From assembly GCF_003029735.1 (NCBI RefSeq), contig NZ_KZ686269.1:682001-746000 (forward strand): a stretch of DNA of 64,000 bases, in the 5' to 3' direction. A program made the translations under genes and the position numbers. Shown here in pieces: positions 27,061-36,494 of the stretch (the stretch's first letter is position 1; each line of letters begins with the position of its first letter). The stretch comes from Pedobacter yulinensis. Lineage in GTDB: Bacteria; Bacteroidota; Bacteroidia; Sphingobacteriales; Sphingobacteriaceae. The notes below the pieces were generated by a model. The model searched no databases, was not told the origin of the DNA, and was given only the letters and a program-made list of their open reading frames with translations.

Positions 27061-29118
27061 TTATACTGCTGTATCATTTTTTTTCCTGGAGACCCGATAC
27101 AAAACCAGGCCCATACCCGCAAAGAAAAGTACGCCAAGCAGGGCATAACCTTCATGACCCAAAACTGACGACAGCCAGCTCTCCGCACTAACCAGTTGCA
27201 AATTGTCGTTCACTGCCGGTATGACCGATAGGATCGCTACAATAACGCCGGCAATGGCGCCGCCGGCAACCAGGCCGGTGGCAAACAAATTGCCCGAGCC
27301 CAGTTCTTCCTCCTCGACACTGGCCGCCTTTCTTTTCTGGCGCCAATCTGCCAGCGCGCGAATTGCACCGCCGGCAAAGATCGGCAGGGTTGTAGACAAC
27401 GGAAGGTATGCCCCGACTGCGAATGAAAGGGACTTGATGCCGCACAGCTCGACCGTAATGGCAATGAACACGCCTACAAGTACATATTGCCAGTCCAGGT
27501 TGAAAGACAACATGCCCTTGATCAGCGTAGCCATGAGTGTGGCCTGCGGGGCTGCATACGTTTCTGTGCCAATGGCATGTGTGATGCCCTGTTTAACCAT
27601 CTCGGTTGTGGGCGTATCCAGGATGCGTACGGTTATGCCGATCACGAGCGCAGACACAATGACGCCAACGAACAATGCGATCTGCTGGTACTTCGGTGTG
27701 GCGCCGATCAGGTAGCCTGTCTTGAGGTCCTGCGAGGTGGCACCTGCCGTAGCGGCCGCAATGCAGACCATGCCGCCTACAACCAGGGCCATGGGTTCAT
27801 AAATCTTGCCGGTCCAGCCCATGCCGATGAAAACCAGGCAGGTGCCCATGATCGTGGCAATGGTCATTCCCGATACCGGGCTGTTGCTGGAGCCGATCAG
27901 GCCCACGATGCGGCTGGCAACCGTTACAAAGAAAGCGCCGAAAATAACAACCAGCACGCCCAGCAGCAATTTGCCAAGGAATGTGTCGCCGGGTACCTGG
28001 GGAAGCAAAGCCATAAGTACAATGAGACCGATGCTGCCAAATGCCACCACTTTCATGGAAAGGTCACGCTCCGTGCGTTTTACAGCAGCCTTTTCGCTTT
28101 GCTGTTTAATGGAACCGATACTTTCTTTAAAAGATGATACGATAGTAGGCAGCGTTTTAAGGAGGGTAATAAAGCCGCCGGCTGCAACGGCCCCGGCGCC
28201 GATCTGTTTAACAAACGCCTGGTAAATGGCTTTGGGATAATCGGCAAATGTTTTGGTAACCGGATCCCAGTTGCCGGCGCCGCCTGCTGTGTTCAGGTCT
28301 GCAAGCAAACCGATCTTAACCAGTTGCCGGGCTGCCCGCAGCGGGTCTATCAGGGTAGCCAGCAGGGGAATTAACACCAGCGAGGCCAGCACGCCGCCCG
28401 CCACCAGGACGCCGGCTATGCGGGGGCCGATGATGTAACCCACGCCCATGTATTCAGGTGTAATTTCTCCGCTAACCTGGGCAGCCGGCAGGAACCTGTT
28501 GGTCTGACGCGTGGCCCATGCAGGTACTTCTGCGATAATATGGAATACCTTCTGGCAAAGGGCATATACAAGCGAAAAGCCAAGTCCCCAGAAAGCTGTG
28601 CGCGCAAAGTTGCCGCCGCGCTCCCCGGCCTGCAGCACAGAGGCGCAGGCTGTACCTTCGGGATAGGGAAGGGTATGGTGCTCCTTGACAATGAGCGAGC
28701 GCCGCAGCGGAATCATCATGAGGGTACCCAAAATCCCGCCGAGAATAGCAAGGATCAGGATGGTCATGTAGTTGAAAAATGCTTCGCCCGAGCTTTGCCC
28801 GCCGAGGCCGGTGCTGAGAAATAAAAATCCGGGCAGCGTAAATACGACACCCGCTGCGATGGATTCGCCGGCCGATCCGGTTGTTTGTATAATGTTGTTC
28901 TCGAGAATGGTCGTTTTGAAAAAACGTTTGCCAAGCGTAATGGCCAGCACTGCGATCGGGATTGATGCAGAAACGGTCAGTCCTGCCTTCAGGGCAAGAT
29001 AAACTGTAGCTGCGCCAAAGATAACGCCTGCAAGGCTACCCAGTAAAACGGATTTAACGGTCAGCTCTGCTACATGCTGTTCGGCCGGTATGAACGGTTT
29101 AAATTCTTTTTGTTCCAT
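27061..29118 (-). CDS. OPT-family oligopeptide/metal-chelate transporter
   Basis: A 685-residue membrane protein with roughly 14-16 hydrophobic segments. The N-terminal ELTVKSVLLGSLAGVIFGAATVYLALKAGLTVSASIPIAVLAI and NNIIQTTGSAGESIAAGVVFTLP blocks are characteristic of bacterial OPT transporters, proton-coupled importers of small peptides or, in the YSL branch, metal chelates. PYPEGTACASVLQAGE and SSNSPVSGMTIATI are also conserved. It is a single gene, convergent with the fucosidase and followed upstream by a separate terminator, so it is likely transcribed alone. Substrate unknown. Confidence 0.92.
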   Translation of the reverse strand: MEQKEFKPFIPAEQHVAELTVKSVLLGSLAGVIFGAATVYLALKAGLTVSASIPIAVLAITLGKRFFKTTILENNIIQTTGSAGESIAAGVVFTLPGFLFLSTGLGGQSSGEAFFNYMTILILAILGGILGTLMMIPLRRSLIVKEHHTLPYPEGTACASVLQAGERGGNFARTAFWGLGFSLVYALCQKVFHIIAEVPAWATRQTNRFLPAAQVSGEITPEYMGVGYIIGPRIAGVLVAGGVLASLVLIPLLATLIDPLRAARQLVKIGLLADLNTAGGAGNWDPVTKTFADYPKAIYQAFVKQIGAGAVAAGGFITLLKTLPTIVSSFKESIGSIKQQSEKAAVKRTERDLSMKVVAFGSIGLIVLMALLPQVPGDTFLGKLLLGVLVVIFGAFFVTVASRIVGLIGSSNSPVSGMTIATIMGTCLVFIGMGWTGKIYEPMALVVGGMVCIAAATAGATSQDLKTGYLIGATPKYQQIALFVGVIVSALVIGITVRILDTPTTEMVKQGITHAIGTETYAAPQATLMATLIKGMLSFNLDWQYVLVGVFIAITVELCGIKSLSFAVGAYLPLSTTLPIFAGGAIRALADWRQKRKAASVEEEELGSGNLFATGLVAGGAIAGVIVAILSVIPAVNDNLQLVSAESWLSSVLGHEGYALLGVLFFAGMGLVLYRVSRKKNDTAV

Positions 29119-29191
29119 CAGTTTGTTAATGACAGCCTAAAGGTAGGCGCTTTTTGATGTTTAAACAAACCGTCTGCAGGCCGCCGCGGGA

Positions 29192-29225
29192 AAACAAAGC
29201 AGGCGCCCTGTTGCCGGGGCGCCTG
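29192..29225 (-). terminator. Terminator of the alpha/beta hydrolase gene
   Basis: CAGGCGCCC (29200-29208) and GGGCGCCTG (29217-29225) form a perfect 9-base stem just after the hydrolase stop. Read on the minus strand it is followed by TTTGTTTT; a T8 tract also flanks it on the plus side. Confidence 0.75.
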
Positions 29226-29239
29226 TTCCTTTTTTTTGG

Positions 29240-30079
29240 CTATTGTCCTAGAAAATCGATGAGGCGCTGATTCAGCATGTCGCGGTCTGTAATAAAAAGC
29301 CCGTGCGGTGCTCCTTCCAGGACCGTGTACTCGGCCTGCGGAACACGCGAGGCCACGATGGCGCTGGTTGCCTCGATAGGCACCGTTTTGTCGGCATCGC
29401 CATGGATAACCAGCAAGGGGATTCTGATCTTGTCGAGGTCGCAGCGAAAATCGGTTCTTGAAAACGACTGCAGGCACCTTTCGGTAGCGCGTGCGCTGGC
29501 CTGCAAAGAAAGATTCTGATGCCAGTTCAGTATGTGCTGGCTTACCGGCTTGCTGAGCAGCCCTTCGCCATAAAACTGTTTGGCAAATTCTGAAAGAAAT
29601 GCCGGGCGGTCATTGGCCAGCTTCTCTGCAAAACCGTCAAAGAGTTCTGCCGGGACGCCCTCCGGATGGTCATCGGTCTTCAGCATAAAGGGTACGACAG
29701 AACTGATCAGCACCGCTTTTTTGATCTTGTCAATGCCGAAACGGCTCAGATAGCGGACCACTTCGCCGCCGCCCATGGAAAAACCAACCAGGCTTACCGA
29801 CTCAAGTGCTAGTCCGTCTATTAAGGCCGCAAGGTCTGAAGTAAGGGTATCATAATCGTAGCCGGTCCAGGTTTTCGCAGATTTGCCGAATCCCCGCCGG
29901 TCGTAAGCAATGACCCGGTAACCGGCTGTAACCAATGCATCGATCTGGTATTCCCACATTTCGTGCGACAGCGGCCAGCCATGAATGAGTACGACAGGGT
30001 CTCCGGCTCCCCAGTCTTCATAGTACAGGGATGCGGTGCTTGTTTCGTTCTCCGGAATGTTCAGGTTAAAATAAGGCAT
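29240..30079 (-). CDS. Alpha/beta hydrolase (non-haem haloperoxidase-like)
   Basis: A 279-residue alpha/beta hydrolase without a signal peptide. Features in order: VVLIHGWPLSHEMWEYQ (oxyanion region), YDRRGFGKS, the nucleophile elbow GFSMGGGE with Ser at about 101, HGDADKTVP carrying the acid and GAPHGL carrying the catalytic His. The pattern matches the cofactor-free chloroperoxidase/bromoperoxidase esterase group; real activity is probably esterase or perhydrolase. It lies 81 bases downstream of the NTF2-like gene on the same strand and is closed by its own terminator. Confidence 0.88.
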   Translation of the reverse strand: MPYFNLNIPENETSTASLYYEDWGAGDPVVLIHGWPLSHEMWEYQIDALVTAGYRVIAYDRRGFGKSAKTWTGYDYDTLTSDLAALIDGLALESVSLVGFSMGGGEVVRYLSRFGIDKIKKAVLISSVVPFMLKTDDHPEGVPAELFDGFAEKLANDRPAFLSEFAKQFYGEGLLSKPVSQHILNWHQNLSLQASARATERCLQSFSRTDFRCDLDKIRIPLLVIHGDADKTVPIEATSAIVASRVPQAEYTVLEGAPHGLFITDRDMLNQRLIDFLGQ

Positions 30080-30160
30080 AGTGTTCTTAAGATTAATCTA
30101 ACACTGAACATGCTTGCCTTCACTTTGTTTGCCAGCAGTTTACAACCAGCAGGAGAGGTG

Positions 30161-30643
30161 CTAGCGGGCTGCCGTAAGGCGGCGGGGCAGTTTTACCTCC
30201 AGGAAGGTAATGATGCCGTCGCGCAGTTTTGCCGTGGCTTCGCCACGAAAAACCGGCCGGGAACCTGGCGGGCCAAAGTTCACCGGGAAGGTGATGTTGT
30301 CTCCTGAAACAACCGGTGTACCTTCGGTGCTGAAAACGTAGTTTTTATGCTGGCGTTGCAGTTCGTTCACGGCTGCATCGATCTCGCCGTATGTTGTCGC
30401 TGTAACCGCCGGCGTAACGACACGGCTGTCGGGTGTATACGTTTGCCTGATCTTTTGCAGGCGTTTAACCTGGTCGCGTTCGTTCCAGACGGAAAGGTGT
30501 TTTTGTAATACGGTGTTAAGATGTGCGGCGCTGGTGTTGAGATGGGTGGTTGCTGCCTGCCGGGCTCGGGCTGTATGACCGGACTGGGCATAACCGCCGA
30601 TGGAAAGGATGAATCCGAGTGCGGCGAGGTAAAGAGTTTTCAT
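30161..30643 (-). CDS. Secreted NTF2/SnoaL-like protein
   Basis: A 160-residue exported protein. The signal peptide (MKTLYLAALGFILSIGGYAQ) is followed by an Ala/Thr-rich linker and a compact alpha+beta domain with VWNERDQVKRLQKI, YTPDSRVV and a closing beta region (FPVNFGPPG, GEATAKLRDGIITFLEV) that looks like the cone-shaped NTF2/SnoaL/DUF4440 fold. Such proteins bind small hydrophobic ligands or act as simple isomerases. No catalytic residue set can be named. May share a transcript with the alpha/beta hydrolase downstream. Confidence 0.65.
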   Translation of the reverse strand: MKTLYLAALGFILSIGGYAQSGHTARARQAATTHLNTSAAHLNTVLQKHLSVWNERDQVKRLQKIRQTYTPDSRVVTPAVTATTYGEIDAAVNELQRQHKNYVFSTEGTPVVSGDNITFPVNFGPPGSRPVFRGEATAKLRDGIITFLEVKLPRRLTAAR

Positions 30644-30733
30644 GATATGCGCAATTAAGCTGCAAGTTTACGAAGCCTTTTCCGCAACACATTCACAGAA
30701 TTGTAAAAACTGACGAAATTAGTTTTTTGGTCA

Positions 30734-30768
30734 AAAAGTAAGCCCCGCCCATGGGTTGGGCGGGGCTT
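30734..30768 (-). terminator. Terminator of the fsa gene
   Basis: AAGCCCCGCCC (30740-30750) pairs with GGGCGGGGCTT (30758-30768), 20 bases past the aldolase stop; on the minus strand it is followed by ACTTTTTGA, a T5 tail. Confidence 0.8.
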
Positions 30769-30787
30769 TGATGCAATGCGTTTTCGC

Positions 30788-31447
30788 TTATTGTTTGGCA
30801 GCTTTCTGATGATCGGCCAGGAACTGGGCCAGGCCGCTGTCGGTAAGGGGATGCTTCAATAAACCGAGTATGGATGCCAGCGGACTGGTAATTACATCGG
30901 CGCCAAGTTTCGCACAGTTGACAATGTGCAGCGGACTGCGTATAGAGGCCGCAAGGATTTCGGTTTCATAACCGTAGTTGTCGAAAATGGTGCGAATGTC
31001 TTCGATCAGGACCAGGCCGTCATTTGAAATGTCGTCCAGGCGACCCAGGAAAGGAGATACATAACTTGCACCGGCTTTTGCTGCCAGCAGGGCCTGTCCG
31101 GGTGAAAAAATCAACGTACAGTTGGTACGAATGCCTTTTCCGCTCAGGTATTTGATGGCTTTAACACCGTCTTTGATCATGGGCACCTTGACCACGATTT
31201 TCGGGTTCAGGGCAGCAAGACCTTCGCCTTCTTTGATGATTTCATCATAGGTTGTCGAAATGACTTCGGCACTGACGTTGTCTTCAACAATTTCGCAAAT
31301 GGCTTTATAATGATTGATGATGTTTTCTGCGCCGGTAATGCCCTCCTTGGCCATCAGGCTGGGATTGGTGGTTACGCCATCCAGAACGCCGAGGTCCTGT
31401 GCCTCCCTGATCTGATCAAGGTTGGCCGTGTCAATGAAAAATTTCAT
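30788..31447 (-). CDS. fsa: Transaldolase-like fructose-6-phosphate aldolase
   Basis: A 219-residue short transaldolase, the size of the Fsa/TalC group rather than the longer classical transaldolase. It starts [20 protein letters not shown], has [14 protein letters not shown] at about 23-36, and the Schiff-base Lys87 in [10 protein letters not shown] (compare Lys85 in E. coli FsaA), then [32 protein letters not shown]. Members split fructose-6-phosphate to dihydroxyacetone and glyceraldehyde-3-phosphate or act as true transaldolases; the sequence alone does not settle which. Monocistronic: own terminator, and upstream lies the SRP RNA gene. Confidence 0.92.
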   Translation of the reverse strand: MKFFIDTANLDQIREAQDLGVLDGVTTNPSLMAKEGITGAENIINHYKAICEIVEDNVSAEVISTTYDEIIKEGEGLAALNPKIVVKVPMIKDGVKAIKYLSGKGIRTNCTLIFSPGQALLAAKAGASYVSPFLGRLDDISNDGLVLIEDIRTIFDNYGYETEILAASIRSPLHIVNCAKLGADVITSPLASILGLLKHPLTDSGLAQFLADHQKAAKQ

Positions 31448-31535
31448 GTTAAAATATAAGTGGTTTATGCCTTTATCCTACCGGCCTTGCACTTTCAACA
31501 CCAGAACGGGTAAATGCAGAATAGATTTAAAAAAA

Positions 31536-31632
31536 GGGCAAGCACCTCTTATCGCACCGCTACAACCTTCTACCCTTGCTGTGTTCCCACCCTGGGGGAG
31601 TTCAAAGGGAGCTGGTCGTAAAAGACTTGCCC
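31536..31632 (-). ncRNA. ffs: Signal recognition particle RNA (small bacterial type)
   Basis: Read on the minus strand, the ends GGGCAAG (31626-31632) and CTTGCCC (31536-31542) pair, enclosing an elongated hairpin of about 97 nt. The apical part contains CTCCCCCAGG, GGTGGGAACA and CAGCAAGGGTA, the conserved asymmetric-loop and tetraloop region that binds the Ffh M domain. A run of seven Ts follows at once (minus strand), giving an intrinsic end, and a promoter precedes it. The RNA works with Ffh/FtsY in co-translational membrane targeting. It lacks an Alu domain, as expected. Confidence 0.9.
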
Positions 31633-31636
31633 GCCG

Positions 31637-31667
31637 CAAATGTAGGAAAACCTTTCATTTTGCGAAA
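31637..31667 (-). promoter_or_regulatory. Promoter of the SRP RNA gene
   Basis: On the minus strand a perfect Bacteroidota -7 box TACATTTG (31637-31644) lies just ahead of the RNA's 5' end; TTTC (31664-31667), close to the -33 TTTG, stands 19 bases further upstream. Spacing fits the major sigma factor of the phylum. Confidence 0.7.
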
Positions 31668-31765
31668 ACTAATCTGTATATTATCAATCGATAGCCGCTA
31701 TATCATTGATACATAAGCTTATTATTTTGCGCCTGAAGGCCGTTTTGCAGCCTCCAGCCGCTCAG

Positions 31766-31799
31766 GCCGGCCAGTCAGTTACGCCAGCCAGTCAGCCAC
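31766..31799. repeat. Two-copy 17-base tandem repeat upstream of gltB
   Basis: GCCGGCCAGTCAGTTAC and GCCAGCCAGTCAGCCAC are adjacent copies (14 of 17 bases identical), GC-rich in an otherwise AT-rich region. A chance duplication or part of a regulatory site; no function is evident. Confidence 0.6.
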
Positions 31800-31992
31800 A
31801 CTACGGCTGAAAAATACGATTATCAAATTGATAATTTTACTCGTGTAAATTGATCTATTTGTAAAAAAAAATGGGTTGAGATAACGAAATAATCAAGTTT
31901 TAGAAAAAAGACTACTAAAGTTATAAAAAATATGCAAATTTTTCGTATCTTAGTGTCATCTATACACTAACACAATACGAACGAGCTAAATT

Positions 31993-34900
31993 ATGAAACC
32001 AAACCAAGGACTTTACGATGAACAGTTTGAACACGACGCTTGTGGGATTGGCTTTATAGCACATGTGAAAGGGAGGAAGTCGCATCAGATCATTTCAGAC
32101 GCACTGACCATCCTGGAGAACCTTGATCACCGCGGGGCATGTGGGGCCGAGCCCAATACCGGAGATGGCGCCGGTTTAATGATCCAGGTACCTCATGAAT
32201 TTCTTTATGATGAGTGCCTGAAAACAGGATTCAGCCTGCCGGATTACGGAGATTACGGAGTGGGTATGCTGTTTCTTCCGAAAAATGTACGTGCACGGGA
32301 AGAGTGCCGGGAAGTGATTTACCGCGCTGCTGAAAAGCTGGAGCTGGAAGTGATCGGTTTCCGTAAGGTGCTGGTCAATACCGAAGACATTGGTGAAACT
32401 GCCCTGTCTGTAGAACCTGAAATTGAGCAGCTTTTCATTGCACGGCCCTACCACATTGCGCAGGGTGCCGACTTTGAGCGCAAACTTTATGTTTTCAAGA
32501 ACTATCTCAACAAAACCATTTATAGTACGGTAGCCGGGGGCAAGGAATTTTACATTGCTTCTTTCTCAGCGAACACCATGGTATACAAGGGGCAGCTCAC
32601 CTCGTTACAGGTGCGTACCTATTTTACCGAGCTGAATGATAAGCGTGTTGTATCGGCTTTTGGCCTGGTCCATTCTCGCTTTGCAACCAATACATTCCCA
32701 TCGTGGCGTTTGGCCCAGCCTTTCCGTTACATCGCCCACAACGGCGAGATCAATACCCTGCAGGGTAACCTGAACTGGTTCCGTGCCAGCGTCAAATCAT
32801 TCGCTTCTCCTTATTTTACCAAAGAAGAACTGGATATCCTGCTTCCTGTTATCGACGAAAGCCAGTCTGATTCAGGTTGCCTTGACAATGTGGTCGAATT
32901 GCTGCTGCATGCCGGCCGCAGTCTTCCGCATGTGCTCATGATGCTTATTCCAGAGGCCTGGGATGGCAATGAGGACATGGATCCGCTTAAAAAAGCCTTT
33001 TATAAGTTCCATGCTTCATTGATGGAGCCATGGGATGGTCCGGCGGCGATCGCCTTTACAGATGGTAAACTGATCGGTGCCACCCTTGACCGCAATGGCC
33101 TGCGTCCGTCCAGGTATGCCATTACTGATGATGACCGCGTTATCCTTGCTTCTGAGGCGGGAGCTGTGGCTATTGACCAAAGTACAGTCATTGAAAAGGG
33201 CCGGTTAACACCGGGCAAAATGTTCGTCGTAGACATGGAGCAGGGCCGAATCATCAGCGACGACGAGATCAAAAAAGAGATCTGCAGCCGCCGTCCATAC
33301 GGCGACTGGCTTAACCAGTACCAGATCAGGCTTGAAGAACTCGCCGATCCGCGCGTTAGTTTTACCGGTCTTTCAGAAGAATCGATTTTTAAGTATCAGC
33401 AGGTATTCGGCTACAGCCGCGAAGACATCGAACTTTTGCTGAAACCCATGGCGGTAGACGGAAAAGAGGCCATTGGTTCAATGGGAACCGATACGCCCCT
33501 GGCCATCCTGTCTAAGCAGCCCCAGCACCTCAGTTCCTATTTCAAGCAGCTGTTCGCGCAGGTCACCAATCCGCCTATCGATCCGATCCGCGAACGCGTG
33601 GTTATGAGCCTGGCCGGATTTATGGGCAATGCAGGCAACCTGCTCGACGAAAACCCGATGCAATGCCACTGCGTAGGCATCAAACAACCTGTGCTGACCA
33701 ACCTGGAACTGGAGAAACTGCGCAGTATAGATACCGGCGTTTTCCAATCCAAAACCCTGCAAACCTATTTCCGTGCGAACGATAAACCGGGTTCGCTCGC
33801 GAAAGCATTGGAACGCCTGTGCCGCTATGCCGTAGATGCGGTAGAAGACGGTTTCCAGGTCATCGTGCTTTCTGACCGCGCCATCGACTCGGAGCATGCT
33901 GCCATTCCATCGCTGTTGGCTGTTTCGGCCGTTCACCACCACCTTATTCGTAAAGGATACCGCGGTGCGGTTGGTATCGTCGTTGAAGCAGGCGATGTCT
34001 GGGAAGTACACCACTTCGCCACCTTACTCGGCTTCGGCGCTACGGCCGTGAACCCTTACCTGGCCCTTGAAACGATTTCAGGATTCGAAAAGGAAACGGG
34101 TATCAAGCGTGAGAAACTGATCCAGAACTACATCAAGGCGGTAGATGACGGTTTGCTCAAGATCTTTTCAAAAATGGGTATATCGACGCTGCAGTCTTAC
34201 CACGGTGCACAAATATTCGAGGTGCTCGGCCTGAACAAGCAGGTGGTCAACACTTATTTTACGGGCGCCGTTTCGCGCATCGGGGGGCTTGGCCTGGATG
34301 AGATTGCGCTCGAAACGCTGATCAAACACCGGCGGTCGTTCAATGCGTCTTCTTCGCAGGAAGACATTCTGCCGGCAGGTGGCACCTATAAATGGCGCCG
34401 TCGGGGTGAAAAACACCTGTTCAACCCGCAGACCATTCACCTGCTGCAAAATGCAACCCGGCGCAATGATTACCAGACCTATAAACAATATTCGAAGCTG
34501 ATCAATGAGCAGACCGAGCAGGCTTATACCATTCGCGGTCTTTTCGAGTTCAACTACAGCCGCACGCCGGTGCCGCTTGAAGAAGTAGAACCGATCGAAC
34601 AGATATTTAAACGTTTCGCTACCGGAGCCATGTCTTTCGGCTCAATTTCACATGAGGCGCATTCCACCCTGGCCATTGCAATGAACCGCATCGGCGGCAA
34701 AAGCAATACCGGAGAAGGCGGGGAAGACGAGATCCGGTATGAACACCTGCCAAACGGCGATTCCATGCGCTCGGCCATCAAGCAGATCGCATCGGCCCGC
34801 TTTGGTGTAACCAGTTATTACCTCACCAATGCAGATGAACTGCAGATCAAAATGGCCCAGGGCGCAAAACCCGGCGAAGGTGGGCAATTGCCAGGACATA

Positions 34901-36492
34901 AGGTAGACGACTGGATTGCCAAGGTACGTCACAGTACCCCGGGTGTCGGCCTGATCTCGCCGCCGCCTCACCACGACATTTATTCTATCGAGGACCTTGC
35001 GCAACTGATCTATGACCTGAAGAATGCCAACCGGGCTGCCCGCATTAACGTTAAACTGGTATCTAAAGCCGGGGTCGGAACGATCGCTGCCGGCGTGGCG
35101 AAAGCACATGCCGATGTAATCCTGGTCTCAGGATACGACGGGGGCACAGGCGCATCGCCGCTTACCTCTATCCAGCATGCTGGTCTGCCCTGGGAGCTTG
35201 GCCTGGCCGAAGCGCACCAGACACTGGTTCGGAACAGGCTGAGAAGCCGGGTTGTGCTGCAAACAGATGGCCAGTTGAAAACCGGCAAGGACATTGCCAT
35301 TGCGGCCCTGCTTGGCGCCGAAGAATGGGGTGTGGCTACCGCCGCCCTGGTTACCTCGGGATGCATCATGATGCGTAAGTGCCACCTGAACACCTGTCCG
35401 GTCGGCGTTGCCACCCAGGATCCGGAGCTCAGAAAACTGTTTACCGGGCAGGCAGACCATGTGGTTAACCTGTTTTACTTCCTGGCTATGGAACTTCGCG
35501 AGATCATGGCCGAACTTGGCTTCCGTACCGTGAACGAGATGATCGGTCAGGCCGACCTTCTTAAAATGCGCCAGATACCTGAGGCAGACTGGAAGCTGAA
35601 GTTTGTAGACCTGAGCGGCATTCTTCATAAAGCCGAAGATAACGGGTTAAGCCTGTACAATACAGAAACGCAGGACCATGGACTGGACAATGTGCTGGAC
35701 CGCAGGCTTATTGAAGCAGCGCAGCCAGCTATTCAGAACAACGAGCCGGTGTTTGCCAACTTCAACGTGATCAATACTGACCGGGCTATCGGCACGATGC
35801 TCTCGAACGAAATTTCGAAGGTGCACAAAAGTGCCGGGCTTCCGCACGATACCATCAATTTCAAGTTTGTCGGTTCTGCAGGGCAGAGTTTCGGTGCGTT
35901 TGCTACAAAAGGCCTGACGCTGCACCTGGAAGGGGAAGCAAACGATTACGTGGGCAAGGGACTCTCCGGCGCCAGACTGGCTATTTACCCGTTCTCTAAC
36001 GTTAAATATGTGCCTGAACAAAACATTATAATCGGCAACGTGGCCATGTACGGGGCCACATCAGGCGAACTGTTCATTCGCGGTAAGGCAGGCGAGCGTT
36101 TCGCCGTACGCAACTCGGGTGCTACTGCCGTTGTTGAAGGTGTGGGCGACCACGGCTGTGAATACATGACGGGCGGTGAAGTCCTGGTACTTGGCAGCAC
36201 CGGCAGCAACTTCGCTGCGGGCATGAGTGGCGGCGTGGCCTGGATCTATGATACCGACGGCACCTTTGCGCGTAAGTGCAACAAGGAAATGGTCGATCTC
36301 GATCCGCTTTCATCTGAAGACGAAGATCGTATCATCGATTTGCTCAAAAAGCATATTAAACTCACAGACAGCAAGGTTGCGGAGTTTATCTTAAACGATT
36401 GGAAAGCTCAGCACAACCATTTTATCAAAGTATTCCCTAAAGAATACAAAGCCGCATTAAACAAACGTAAAACTCAAGAAGTGATCAAATAG
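31993..36492 (+). CDS. gltB: Glutamate synthase, large subunit
   Basis: 1499 residues, full length. The large subunit hydrolyses glutamine, channels ammonia, and makes glutamate from 2-oxoglutarate. Visible: the class II amidotransferase nucleophile Cys17 in EHDACGIGF, exposed by removing a short propeptide; the glutaminase domain to about 430 (LDHRGACGAEPNTGDGAG); the central domain; the FMN domain with MSFGSISHEAHSTLAIAMNRIGGKSNTGEGGE and GYDGGTGASPL; the 3Fe-4S cysteines 1124, 1130 and 1135 in GCIMMRKCHLNTCPVG; and the C-terminal beta-helix with repeated GA/G motifs. gltD follows 2 bases after the stop. Ammonium assimilation with glutamine synthetase; the long upstream region suggests regulation. 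Confidence 0.97.
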   Translation: MKPNQGLYDEQFEHDACGIGFIAHVKGRKSHQIISDALTILENLDHRGACGAEPNTGDGAGLMIQVPHEFLYDECLKTGFSLPDYGDYGVGMLFLPKNVRAREECREVIYRAAEKLELEVIGFRKVLVNTEDIGETALSVEPEIEQLFIARPYHIAQGADFERKLYVFKNYLNKTIYSTVAGGKEFYIASFSANTMVYKGQLTSLQVRTYFTELNDKRVVSAFGLVHSRFATNTFPSWRLAQPFRYIAHNGEINTLQGNLNWFRASVKSFASPYFTKEELDILLPVIDESQSDSGCLDNVVELLLHAGRSLPHVLMMLIPEAWDGNEDMDPLKKAFYKFHASLMEPWDGPAAIAFTDGKLIGATLDRNGLRPSRYAITDDDRVILASEAGAVAIDQSTVIEKGRLTPGKMFVVDMEQGRIISDDEIKKEICSRRPYGDWLNQYQIRLEELADPRVSFTGLSEESIFKYQQVFGYSREDIELLLKPMAVDGKEAIGSMGTDTPLAILSKQPQHLSSYFKQLFAQVTNPPIDPIRERVVMSLAGFMGNAGNLLDENPMQCHCVGIKQPVLTNLELEKLRSIDTGVFQSKTLQTYFRANDKPGSLAKALERLCRYAVDAVEDGFQVIVLSDRAIDSEHAAIPSLLAVSAVHHHLIRKGYRGAVGIVVEAGDVWEVHHFATLLGFGATAVNPYLALETISGFEKETGIKREKLIQNYIKAVDDGLLKIFSKMGISTLQSYHGAQIFEVLGLNKQVVNTYFTGAVSRIGGLGLDEIALETLIKHRRSFNASSSQEDILPAGGTYKWRRRGEKHLFNPQTIHLLQNATRRNDYQTYKQYSKLINEQTEQAYTIRGLFEFNYSRTPVPLEEVEPIEQIFKRFATGAMSFGSISHEAHSTLAIAMNRIGGKSNTGEGGEDEIRYEHLPNGDSMRSAIKQIASARFGVTSYYLTNADELQIKMAQGAKPGEGGQLPGHKVDDWIAKVRHSTPGVGLISPPPHHDIYSIEDLAQLIYDLKNANRAARINVKLVSKAGVGTIAAGVAKAHADVILVSGYDGGTGASPLTSIQHAGLPWELGLAEAHQTLVRNRLRSRVVLQTDGQLKTGKDIAIAALLGAEEWGVATAALVTSGCIMMRKCHLNTCPVGVATQDPELRKLFTGQADHVVNLFYFLAMELREIMAELGFRTVNEMIGQADLLKMRQIPEADWKLKFVDLSGILHKAEDNGLSLYNTETQDHGLDNVLDRRLIEAAQPAIQNNEPVFANFNVINTDRAIGTMLSNEISKVHKSAGLPHDTINFKFVGSAGQSFGAFATKGLTLHLEGEANDYVGKGLSGARLAIYPFSNVKYVPEQNIIIGNVAMYGATSGELFIRGKAGERFAVRNSGATAVVEGVGDHGCEYMTGGEVLVLGSTGSNFAAGMSGGVAWIYDTDGTFARKCNKEMVDLDPLSSEDEDRIIDLLKKHIKLTDSKVAEFILNDWKAQHNHFIKVFPKEYKAALNKRKTQEVIK

Positions 36493-36494
36493 CC

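Larger units (their letters stand above)
31633..31992 (+). promoter_or_regulatory. AT-rich control region upstream of gltB
   Basis: About 360 bases without a gene. It contains repeated TATCAA half-sites: TATCAAT at 31682-31688 facing ATTGATA at 31705-31711, and a 17-base palindrome (ATTATCAA-A-TTGATAAT) at 31819-31835. A GC-rich tandem repeat lies between them. TATCTTAG (31946-31953) is one base off the -7 consensus and would place the start about 35 bases before gltB. A dedicated regulator of glutamate synthase is inferred. Confidence 0.5.

Noticed and set aside
31766..31799. Tandem repeat as a CRISPR or attachment site
   Set aside because: Only two short adjacent copies without spacers, no cas genes, and no integrase nearby.
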